From DASYRX01 sp035253645 (GTDB taxonomy: Bacteria > Gemmatimonadota > Gemmatimonadetes > Gemmatimonadales > Gemmatimonadaceae), in the NCBI GenBank assembly GCA_035253645.1, contig DATFBW010000336.1, forward strand, positions 1-13,539: DNA of 13,539 nt. Reading direction: 5' to 3'. The notes below the pieces were generated by a model that made no database searches, was not told where the DNA came from, and was given only the letters and a program-made list of their open reading frames with translations. The first letter of the stretch is position 1. Each line of letters begins with the position of its first letter. Shown here one piece after another: positions 6,346 through 12,767 of this stretch. A program made the position numbers and the translations under genes.

Positions 6346-7254
6346 ATGCCGCAGCCAGCCAATCCGTCGCAAAAGGTGCTCAATTTCTACGCGGCCCCTT
6401 CAGCGATGACCGACTTTGGTCCTCATACGCGAATTGTGCAGGACCTTCCCAACGATGTGGCCGAGCTGGTGCGTGTAGTGCAAGGGCTCGCGTTACATGA
6501 GTACATGGCGGATGCGTATGGCGTCACGATCCCGGAGGCGCGGAAGGAAGAATCCCACATCCGCGCGGTTCGTGAAATGGTGGACCGCATCCTCGTGCTC
6601 GATGGCGACCCCCTGACGATAGCGCGTCCGCCTGATAAACGTCTCGTCGGCGTCTGTCAGCACTTCTCGTCTCTCATGGTTGCCATGCTACGTGCCAAAG
6701 GAGTGCCGGCGCGGGCACGATATGGATTCGGGTCCTACTTCAACCCGGGCTACTACGAAGAGCATACGGTCGCGGAGTATTGGAATGCGGGCGACAAGCG
6801 CTGGCTCCTGGTCGACCCGCAGTTCGACGACGTATGGCAAACGAAGTTGCAGATCAAACACGACGTTCTCGATGTGCCGCGCGACAGGTACCTGGTCGCC
6901 GGTAAGGCTTGGACGCAGTGCCGGCGCGGCGACGCCGACGCGTCACGTTTTGGAATTTTCGTCGGCGAAATGCGCGGCTTCTGGATGCTCGCTGGTGAGC
7001 TCCTGCGCGATCTGGCGGCCCTGAACAAAGTGGAAATGTTGCCGTGGGATACCTGGGGGACCATGCCCAAGCCTAACGAGCCGCTGAGCGCGGAAGAGCT
7101 CAGCGCTTTCGACAAGGTTGCCGCGCTGATCCGGTCCCCCGACGAATCGTTCGACCAGCTGCGAAAGGCCTATGAAAACGACGAGCTACGCGTCCCGGCC
7201 ACAGTCTTCAACGCAATGCGACAGCGTCCCGAACCAGTGGGAATTGGCGCGTGA
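6346..7254 (+). CDS. Transglutaminase-like superfamily protein
   Basis: 302-residue protein with a transglutaminase/protease-like core. The Cys-His-Asp triad is visible: C104 in GVCQHFSSLMVAMLRAKGVPAR, H140 in EEHTVAEYWN and D157 in WLLVDPQFD, the order and spacing usual for this fold. It may cleave or cross-link peptides or act on amide substrates; the substrate is unknown. No signal peptide or membrane segment, so cytosolic. Residues about 190-302 extend beyond the core and show no recognised domain. ATG 6346 was chosen for the adjacent GGAGG. It is divergent from the dipeptidase operon across a 189-bp gap and is separated by 105 bp from the sigma factor operon, which has its own promoter. 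One CCTAACG copy (7072-7078) encodes Pro-Asn. Confidence 0.88.
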   Translation: MPQPANPSQKVLNFYAAPSAMTDFGPHTRIVQDLPNDVAELVRVVQGLALHEYMADAYGVTIPEARKEESHIRAVREMVDRILVLDGDPLTIARPPDKRLVGVCQHFSSLMVAMLRAKGVPARARYGFGSYFNPGYYEEHTVAEYWNAGDKRWLLVDPQFDDVWQTKLQIKHDVLDVPRDRYLVAGKAWTQCRRGDADASRFGIFVGEMRGFWMLAGELLRDLAALNKVEMLPWDTWGTMPKPNEPLSAEELSAFDKVAALIRSPDESFDQLRKAYENDELRVPATVFNAMRQRPEPVGIGA

Positions 7255-7276
7255 CCTTCGAAGGACCGACCAGGCC

Positions 7277-7303
7277 TGTCGAATTCAGTTCGGCTCGTTC
7301 GAC
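7277..7303 (+). promoter_or_regulatory. ECF42-type autoregulatory promoter (TGTCGA-N17-CGAC)
   Basis: TGTCGA at 7277-7282 is followed after exactly 17 nt by CGAC at 7300-7303, 56 nt before the ATG of the DGPF/YciI gene. This matches the -35 TGTCGA and -10 CGA/TC reported for ECF42 sigma factors in Streptomyces, as I recall it. The sigma gene encoded just downstream belongs to that group, so autoregulation is the likely reading. Other TGTCGA strings in the window lie inside genes. Confidence 0.75.
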
Positions 7304-7359
7304 GTGTGGATAAAGCCGGTTCTCGGTCGATTCGGCGTACCCCTGACGGAGACTAACAG

Positions 7360-7794
7360 ATGCGATTCATGCTGATGATCAAAGCCGATGCACAGAGCGA
7401 AGCCGGAGTGCTTCCCACCGAGCAGGAGTTCGCCGAGATGGGGCGCTACAACTCCGAGCTGATCAAAGCGGGTGCGATGCTGGACGGCGCGGGACTACAC
7501 CCCAGCTCAAAGGGCGCGAAAGTGAAATTCCGCGGCGGGAAACCCACCGTCGTCGATGGTCCGTTTTCCGAAGCGAAAGAGCTGATCGCCGGCTTCTGGA
7601 TCATCCAGGCGAAGTCGAAAGAAGAGGCTATCGAGTGGGCGAAGCGCGTGCCGTTCACTCCGACAGCCAAGTTCAGCGGCGACGGGGAGATCGAGGTGCG
7701 CCAGGTCTACGAGAGCGAGGACTTCGGACCCGCGGTCGAGGCGCATGACAGCCTAACGCGAGAAGCGTTGCGAAGTACGGGCCGGCCGGTGTAA
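7360..7794 (+). CDS. YciI/DGPF domain protein, partner of ECF42 sigma factor
   Basis: 144-residue cytosolic protein of the YCII-related superfamily. It starts MRFMLMIKAD and carries the DGPF signature in VVDGPFSEAKELIAGFWII (DGPF at 66-69), typical of proteins encoded next to ECF42 sigma factors. The fold is a small ferredoxin-like alpha-beta barrel that can bind small ligands, but the biochemical role of DGPF proteins is not established. GGAG sits 8 nt before ATG 7360. The sigma gene starts 9 nt after its stop, so the two form one operon, under the TGTCGA promoter upstream. Residues about 120-144 are a polar tail outside the core domain. One CCTAACG copy lies at 7752-7758. Confidence 0.92.
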   Translation: MRFMLMIKADAQSEAGVLPTEQEFAEMGRYNSELIKAGAMLDGAGLHPSSKGAKVKFRGGKPTVVDGPFSEAKELIAGFWIIQAKSKEEAIEWAKRVPFTPTAKFSGDGEIEVRQVYESEDFGPAVEAHDSLTREALRSTGRPV

Positions 7795-7803
7795 ATCGAC
7801 TCC

Positions 7804-9072
7804 GTGCCGTCCACCGCCGAGACTCACCGCGCTATCGAGGCGGTTTGGCGCATCGAGTCCGCCAAAGTCATCGCGGCCCTCGCCCGGCTCGTCCACGACG
7901 TCGGGCTGGCGGAGGATCTGGCGCAGGACGCGCTCCTCGCCGCGCTCGAGCAATGGCCCGAGTCGGGTGTGCCTAACAACCCGGGAGCCTGGCTCATGGC
8001 GACAGCCAAACGCCGCGCGATCGATGCCCTGCGCCGCGGGTCGATGGCTCAGCGGAAGCACGAAGTGCTGGGACACGAGCTCGAAGCGAAGCAGGACCAG
8101 GCTCCCGACCTCGACGCGTCGCTGGACGATGACATTGGGGATGATCTCCTGCGGCTCATCTTCACCGCCTGCCACCCCGTCCTCTCGACGGAGGCGCGCC
8201 TCGCGCTCACGTTGCGACTCCTCGGCGGCCTAACGACACAGGAGATCGCGCGAGCGTTCCTCGTTCCGGAACCGACAATCGCGCAACGTATCGTGCGCGC
8301 CAAACGCACGCTGGCGGAGGCCAAAGTCCCTTTCGAGGTTCCGCGTGCAGAGGAGCGGGCCCAACGCCTATCCTCCGTCCTGGAAGTCATCTACCTCATC
8401 TTCAACGAAGGTTATTCGGCCACGGCTGGTGATGATTGGCTGCGCCCGGCGCTTTGCGAGGACGCGCTCCGGCTCGGCCGCATTCTGGCCGAGTTGGCTC
8501 CGGATGACTCCGAAGTGCACGGCCTCGTTGCCTTGATGGAGATCCAGGCCTCGCGTTCGCGCGCGCGTGTGGGGCCTTCCGGCGAGCCGGTGCTGCTGCT
8601 GGACCAGGATCGTACGCGGTGGGACCACCTGCTCATCCGGCGCGGTCTCACCGCGTTAGGCCGCGCCGAATCGTTAGGCGGGGCGTATGGGCCGTACGCG
8701 TTACAGGCGGCGATTGCGGCTTGCCACGCGCGTGCGCGCACGGCAGCGGACACGGACTGGCAGCGCATCGTCGCGCTGTACGGCGCGCTTGCCGCGATAC
8801 GACCGTCGCCCGTCGTGGATTTGAACCGCGCAGTTGCGGTTTCGATGGCCCAAGGGCCGGCGGCAGCGCTCGAGCTGGTCGACAAGCTCAAAGGTGAGCC
8901 CGCGCTCAAGGCCTACCATCTGCTCCCCGCGGTGCGTGGCGACCTCTTGGCGAAGTTGGCGCGCTTCGACGAAGCGCGCGCGGAGTTCGAACGCGCAGCG
9001 TCGCTCACGCGGAATGCGAGGGAGCGGGCGCTGCTGCTGGATCGCGCGGCGTCAGCGGGACGGAGCACTTGA
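7804..9072 (+). CDS. ECF42-like RNA polymerase sigma factor with C-terminal extension
   Basis: 422-residue sigma factor. Sigma-2 region spans about 13-80 (DVGLAEDLAQDALLAALEQW, then WLMATAKRRAIDALRR). Sigma-4 spans about 114-172, with the helix-turn-helix LTTQEIARAFLVPEPTIAQR at 143-162. A helical extension of about 240 residues follows, beginning near the conserved EVIYLIFNEGYSA (194-206) and ending in TPR-like helices; in ECF42 this extension controls activity in place of a classical anti-sigma factor, as recalled. No anti-sigma gene is present, which fits. The start is GTG 7804, 9 nt after the DGPF gene, with no strong Shine-Dalgarno, suggesting coupling. Three CCTAACG/CGTTAGG copies encode rare CTA or TTA leucine codons here. 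Target genes other than its own operon cannot be told. Confidence 0.93.
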   Translation: MPSTAETHRAIEAVWRIESAKVIAALARLVHDVGLAEDLAQDALLAALEQWPESGVPNNPGAWLMATAKRRAIDALRRGSMAQRKHEVLGHELEAKQDQAPDLDASLDDDIGDDLLRLIFTACHPVLSTEARLALTLRLLGGLTTQEIARAFLVPEPTIAQRIVRAKRTLAEAKVPFEVPRAEERAQRLSSVLEVIYLIFNEGYSATAGDDWLRPALCEDALRLGRILAELAPDDSEVHGLVALMEIQASRSRARVGPSGEPVLLLDQDRTRWDHLLIRRGLTALGRAESLGGAYGPYALQAAIAACHARARTAADTDWQRIVALYGALAAIRPSPVVDLNRAVAVSMAQGPAAALELVDKLKGEPALKAYHLLPAVRGDLLAKLARFDEARAEFERAASLTRNARERALLLDRAASAGRST

Positions 9073-9076
9073 GAAC

Positions 9077-9105
9077 TTGACGTGCGAAGGCGGCCCATTT
9101 ATATA
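9077..9105 (+). promoter_or_regulatory. Sigma-70-type promoter of the ArsR operon
   Basis: TTGACG (9077-9082), 17-nt spacer, TATATA (9100-9105). The spacing is ideal and five of six -35 bases match consensus. It starts 5 nt after the sigma factor stop codon, and the predicted leader to GTG 9140 is short (about 28 nt). The -10 overlaps the palindromic operator. Confidence 0.6.
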
Positions 9106-9136
9106 GCTAGTAGGCTATATTCCAATTTGGCTATAT
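9101..9136. promoter_or_regulatory. Operator: perfect inverted repeat plus third half-site
   Basis: ATATAGC (9101-9107) and GCTATAT (9114-9120) form a perfect inverted repeat with a 6-nt centre, and a third GCTATAT lies at 9130-9136, 16 bp after the second. The AT-rich patch stands out in high-GC surroundings, covers the -10 and the start region, and directly precedes an ArsR-family gene, so it is the probable autorepression site. Confidence 0.65.
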
Positions 9137-9139
9137 ACA

Positions 9140-9493
9140 GTGCACACCGACGATCTGAGCACGACTTTCGCTGCCCTCGCGGACCCCACGCGACGAGCCA
9201 TTCTCGCACGGCTCGCCAGAGGAGAGGCGACGGTCATGGAGCTCGCCAAGCCGTTCGCGATGTCGCAGCCCTCGATCTCGAAGCACCTCAAAGTGCTCGA
9301 GCACGCCGGGCTGATCGCGCAAGGTCGCGAGGCGCAGTGGCGTCCTCGGCGTTTGGTCGCCGAGCCGCTCAAGGATGTCTCGGAGTGGTTGGAGCAATAT
9401 CGCCAGAACTGGGAATCGAGCTTCGAACGCCTCGATCAGTATCTCGACAAACTTCAGAGGAAGGAGAAGAAAAATGCCCGCAAGAAAAAATGA
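9140..9493 (+). CDS. ArsR-family winged-helix regulator
   Basis: 117-residue DNA-binding repressor. The winged helix is clear: TTFAALADPTRRAILARLAR (8-27), then recognition-helix region VMELAKPFAMSQPSISKHLK (32-51), then LEHAGLIAQGREAQWRPRRL wing (53-72). It lacks the ELCVCDL metal-binding motif of true arsenic or metal sensors and belongs to the subgroup paired with SRPBCC proteins. A strongly basic tail (KEKKNARKKK) ends it. The start is GTG 9140, with no clear Shine-Dalgarno; an upstream operator suggests autorepression. Its last 20 nt overlap the start of the SRPBCC gene, so translation is coupled. Ligand unknown. Confidence 0.93.
   Translation: MHTDDLSTTFAALADPTRRAILARLARGEATVMELAKPFAMSQPSISKHLKVLEHAGLIAQGREAQWRPRRLVAEPLKDVSEWLEQYRQNWESSFERLDQYLDKLQRKEKKNARKKK
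9461..9466 (+). promoter_or_regulatory. Shine-Dalgarno AAGGAG inside arsR setting the SRPBCC start
   Basis: AAGGAG ends 7 nt before ATG 9474, within the 3' end of the ArsR gene. It selects ATG 9474 over the longer open frame beginning at 9375. Confidence 0.8.
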
Positions 9494-9974
9494 CCCAGCC
9501 AAAGTCACGCTGCCGTCCGATCGCGAAATCCTGATCACGCGCACCTTCGACGCCCCGCGTCGGTTCATCTTCGAAGCGCTCAGCAAATGTGAGCACGTGA
9601 AGCACTGGTGGGGGCCGCGCGGTTTCGTCATCACAGACTGCCAGCTCGACTTCCGTCCCGGCGGCAAGTGGCGTTATGTGGTCCGTAAGCCCGATGGGGC
9701 CGAAGAGGCATTCCGCGGCGAGATCCGCGAGATCGTACCTAACGAGCGCGTGGTGCAAACCTTCGAGTACGAACCGATGCCCGGGTTCGTCAGTGTCGAA
9801 ACCCTGACGTTGGTGGAACAGAACGGCAAGACGATCTACACGGTGCGGTCACTGTTCAACTCAGTGGAAGAGCGAGACGGGATGTTACAATCCGGGATGG
9901 AAGGCGGTATGAACGAGACCTTGGACCGGCTCGAGGAATACCTGCCCGAACTGCAGGGCGCAGCGGTTCACTGA
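9474..9974 (+). CDS. SRPBCC / AHSA1-like START-domain protein
   Basis: 166-residue cytosolic protein of the SRPBCC superfamily (activator of Hsp90 ATPase homologue 1-like), a helix-grip fold with a hydrophobic ligand pocket. Recognised by LITRTFDAPRRFIFEALSKCEHVKHWWGP at 20-48, FRPGGKWRYVVRKPDG at 60-75, FRGEIREIVPNERVVQTFEY at 80-99 and the C-terminal helix around GGMNETLDRLEEYL (144-157). Start ATG 9474 is supported by AAGGAG. It overlaps the ArsR gene by 20 nt, a common pairing in which the two genes are co-transcribed. The ligand and any Hsp90-like link are unknown; bacterial members probably bind or convert small molecules. Confidence 0.93.
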   Translation: MPARKNDPAKVTLPSDREILITRTFDAPRRFIFEALSKCEHVKHWWGPRGFVITDCQLDFRPGGKWRYVVRKPDGAEEAFRGEIREIVPNERVVQTFEYEPMPGFVSVETLTLVEQNGKTIYTVRSLFNSVEERDGMLQSGMEGGMNETLDRLEEYLPELQGAAVH

Positions 9975-9996
9975 AACGCCTTCTGACGAGAACCGA

Positions 9997-11340
9997 ATGA
10001 TGAACTTGCACGACCAGAACAGGCCGATCGATCGCCGTAAGTTCGTCGAGCTTACGGCGCTCGGCGGCGGCGCCATCCTGCTCGGCTCTCTGCCCGGCTG
10101 CGATCCACGGACGCCGGGCGCCGACAGCGCGGCGGCCGCCGTGGGCCACGGTTTTTCAGAGGCCGGCTTGCAGCGTATGCACGATACGTTCGCTGCTCAC
10201 GTGGCGAGCGGAAAAGCGCCAGGGCTGGTCACGCTCGTGAGCCGCCGAGGTCAGGTCGCGGTGGATGCGATCGGTACTAAAGCGTTAGGCAGCCAGGATC
10301 CGATGACCCGCGACACGATCTTCCGCATCGCGTCGATGACGAAGCCCATCACCGCGGTCGCGGCGATGATTCTCGTGGAAGAGAGTGCGTTTCGGTTGGA
10401 AGATTCGGTCGAGAAGTTCTTGCCAGAGCTGGCGAATCGGCGCGTGCTCAAGAACGTCGACGGGCCGCTGGACGAAACGGTCCCCGCACGGCGCGCCATC
10501 TCTATCGAGGATCTGCTGACCTTTCGCATGGGGTTTGGTCTGCTGTTCCCCATGGACACGCGGCCGATTCAGAAGAAGGCAATCGAGCTGGGTGTAGGCA
10601 TCCCCATGCCGCCATTCATCCACCCGGCGCCCGAACCTAACGAGTGGCTGCGGCGCTTCGCCACGCTGCCGTTGATGGCGCAGCCGGGGGAGAAATGGTT
10701 GTATCACACGGGTTCGGAGTTGCTCGGTATCCTTATCGCGCGGGCGTCGGGCCAGGACCTGCCAACGTTCCTGAGCGAGCGGATCTTCCAGCCACTCGGC
10801 ATGAGCGACACTGGATTCAGCGTGCCCGCCGCGAAGTTGAGCCGCCTCCCTGCCGCGTATTTCTCGAATCCTCAGACCAAAACGATTGAAGCATTCGACA
10901 CGGCGCAGAAGAGCACGTGGAGCAATCCGCCGTCCTTTCCATCTGGCGGCGGTGGTCTGGTGACCACTGTGGACGATTACCATACGTTTGCGCGCATGCT
11001 CCTCAACAAAGGCGAGCATGCTGGGAAGCGGATCCTCGCGGCGCGATCAGTCGACGCCATGACCAAAGACCACCTAACGCCGGAGCAGAAGAGCGTGTCC
11101 GGCCTCTTTCCTGGCTTCTTCGACGGTCGCGGTTGGGGCTTTGGCGTCTCCATGGTCACGGAGCCCGATAGCATCTCCCCGACACCCGGGCGTTATGGAT
11201 GGGACGGCGGCTTCGGCACACATTGGTTCAACGATCCCGCGCAGGATCTGGTCGCGATGATCATGACGCAGCGCGCGATCGATGAAACGTTCCCCGCGTC
11301 GATGTTTCAGAAAGCCGTTTACGAAGCGATCGAAAACTAG
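9997..11340 (+). CDS. Serine hydrolase (class C beta-lactamase fold), Tat-exported lipoprotein
   Basis: 447-residue serine hydrolase of the beta-lactamase/DD-peptidase/esterase fold. The N-terminus carries a twin-arginine signal (DRRKFVELTALGGGAILLG, R13-R14) ending in a lipobox LPGC with C35, so a Tat-exported lipoprotein is likely. The catalytic SxxK is SMTK (S112, K115) in FRIASMTKPIT. The usual YxN motif is represented by YHT (235-237), and GWDGGFGTHW near 400-409 occupies the place of the KTG box; both variants fit esterase-like relatives better than true beta-lactamases. Hydrolysis of an ester or amide is expected and the substrate is unknown. It starts 22 nt after the SRPBCC gene, hence third gene of the ArsR operon. 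ATG 9997 and ATG 10000 are adjacent alternatives with only a weak GAGAA upstream. Three heptamer copies inside. Confidence 0.92.
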   Translation: MMNLHDQNRPIDRRKFVELTALGGGAILLGSLPGCDPRTPGADSAAAAVGHGFSEAGLQRMHDTFAAHVASGKAPGLVTLVSRRGQVAVDAIGTKALGSQDPMTRDTIFRIASMTKPITAVAAMILVEESAFRLEDSVEKFLPELANRRVLKNVDGPLDETVPARRAISIEDLLTFRMGFGLLFPMDTRPIQKKAIELGVGIPMPPFIHPAPEPNEWLRRFATLPLMAQPGEKWLYHTGSELLGILIARASGQDLPTFLSERIFQPLGMSDTGFSVPAAKLSRLPAAYFSNPQTKTIEAFDTAQKSTWSNPPSFPSGGGGLVTTVDDYHTFARMLLNKGEHAGKRILAARSVDAMTKDHLTPEQKSVSGLFPGFFDGRGWGFGVSMVTEPDSISPTPGRYGWDGGFGTHWFNDPAQDLVAMIMTQRAIDETFPASMFQKAVYEAIEN

Positions 11341-11379
11341 GCTGCAGCCTCATGAGGCATAACGCCTAACCATCCGGCA

Positions 11380-11501
11380 TGCTGTTCGTGCACGCAACCC
11401 CGCCGCACATTCCTGGCTCGACAATCATGCAGCTCCGCCTCCACCGCGACACACCTAACGACTGGTACACGGAGCGGCCTTCCGGCCCGCTTGCCAAGTG
11501 A
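11380..11501 (+). CDS. Possible small ORF overlapping the Prim-Pol start (GTGA)
   Basis: ATG 11380 opens a 40-codon frame (begins MLFVHATPPHIPG, ends RPSGPLAK) whose stop TGA shares bases with the GTG start of the Prim-Pol gene (GTGA at 11498-11501), the arrangement typical of translational coupling. Most third positions are G or C, like neighbouring genes. No Shine-Dalgarno is evident and I recognise no family. It could be a leader peptide, a fragment or chance. Confidence 0.25.
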
Positions 11502-12748
11502 AGGAAAAGTCCGAGATCCTCGTCGTCGCCGGACGCGAGGTAGCGATATCGAACCCGAGCAAAGTTCTCTTTCCTGACGCGAAATACACGAAGCGCGATC
11601 TCGCCCGATATTTCATCGCCGTGGCGGATGGCGCACTCCGCGGCGCGGGCGGCAGGCCTAACGTGTTGGTGCGGTACCCTAACGGGATAAAAAGCGAGTT
11701 CTTCTATCAAAAACGCGCGCCTACTTCGCGCCCTGATTGGATCGAGATCGTTTCCCTCAAGTTTCCGTCCGGCCGCAGCGCGGATGAAATCGTGCCGCGC
11801 GATGCGGCCGCACTCGTCTGGATGGCAAACCTCGCGTGTCTCGAGCTGCACCCGCATCCCGTGCGAGCCGAGGACCTCGATCACCCTGACGAGCTCCGCG
11901 TCGACCTCGACCCGGTGCCAGGAGTTTCGTGGTCACAGGTACGGGAGGTCGCGGCTTTGGCCGATGCCACGTTGCGCGACTTCGGGTTAGTCGGCTGGCC
12001 AAAGACGTCAGGGTCGCGGGGGATGCACGTCATTGTGCGCATCGAGCGGCGGTGGAATTTCGACGAGGTTAGGCGCGCCGCGCTGGCGCTCGCACGCGAA
12101 GTCGAGCGGCGCGCGCCGAGTATCGCGACGAGCAAGTGGTGGAAGGAGGAACGGCATGGGGTGTTCGTGGACTACAATCAGAATGCGAAGGATCGTACGG
12201 TGGCATCGGCGTATTCAGTGCGCCCGACTCCGGACGCGCGCGTTTCAGCGCCCTTGAGCTGGGACGAAGTTCCGGATTGCGAGCCGGCCGACTTTACGCT
12301 CGCGACGATCCCTGAGCGCCTCGTTAGGCTGGGCGATCGGCACCAGGACATCGACCGCCACGCCGGATCTATCGACGCGCTGCTCGAGCTATCCGCTCGT
12401 CACGAAACAGAGGGGTTGGGCGATGCCCCGTGGCCGCCGCACTACAAAAAGCAGAGCGGTGAGCCACCGCGTGTGCAGCCGTCGAAACGGCGCGTATCCA
12501 AGTTTCCCTTGATCGAGATCGGTCGCGCGCAAAAGAAGGAAGACGCGCTCGCTGGGCTCGAGCGCTGGAAGCAGCGCCATCCGAAGGCAGCCGCGCTGCT
12601 CCAGCCGGCCGACGTTCTCGTGGATTCCATGCGCGGCCGCTTTACCACGTGGACAAGGATCCGCGTCAACCTTCAGCATGTACCGGTGGACTTGAGGCCA
12701 GACCAGGAGGAACTCGATCCGGACGACACGCCGACGTGGGGCGAATAG
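11498..12748 (+). CDS. Prim-Pol of the LigD polymerase-domain family (Prim-PolC-like)
   Basis: 416-residue archaeo-eukaryotic-primase-type polymerase related to the polymerase domain of LigD, which fills gaps and extends primers, preferring ribonucleotides in known members, during end joining or excision repair. Seen: ISNPSKVLFP (17-26), VLVRYPNGIKSEFFYQK (56-72), the metal-binding pair D136/D138 in LRVDLDP, KTSGSRGMHVIV (169-180) with its conserved Ser and His, and a third aspartate at D225 in VFVDYNQNAKDRTVA. A C-terminal part (about 335-416) with LAGLERWKQRHPKAAALL and VDSMRGRFTTWTRIRVN extends beyond the catalytic core; I recall similar tails in stand-alone actinobacterial homologues. No ligase or phosphoesterase domain is fused. 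The start is GTG 11498; an in-frame TAA at 11456-11458, made by a CCTAACG copy, blocks further extension. It converges on a LigC-type ligase gene 19 nt away. Confidence 0.92.
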   Translation: MKEKSEILVVAGREVAISNPSKVLFPDAKYTKRDLARYFIAVADGALRGAGGRPNVLVRYPNGIKSEFFYQKRAPTSRPDWIEIVSLKFPSGRSADEIVPRDAAALVWMANLACLELHPHPVRAEDLDHPDELRVDLDPVPGVSWSQVREVAALADATLRDFGLVGWPKTSGSRGMHVIVRIERRWNFDEVRRAALALAREVERRAPSIATSKWWKEERHGVFVDYNQNAKDRTVASAYSVRPTPDARVSAPLSWDEVPDCEPADFTLATIPERLVRLGDRHQDIDRHAGSIDALLELSARHETEGLGDAPWPPHYKKQSGEPPRVQPSKRRVSKFPLIEIGRAQKKEDALAGLERWKQRHPKAAALLQPADVLVDSMRGRFTTWTRIRVNLQHVPVDLRPDQEELDPDDTPTWGE

Positions 12749-12767
12749 TTCCCCATGAGCCGCCAGC

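Noticed and set aside
10285..11019. 244-codon open frame on the minus strand
   Set aside because: Shadow of the serine hydrolase gene; Arg/His/Gln-rich translation without family features.
11347..11358. Palindrome GCCTCATGAGGC after the serine hydrolase stop, as a terminator
   Set aside because: Only a 4-bp stem remains once a loop is allowed, and no T-run follows.
11366..11884. 172-codon open frame on the minus strand covering the gap before the Prim-Pol gene
   Set aside because: Mostly antisense to the conserved N-terminus of the Prim-Pol protein; no recognisable domain.
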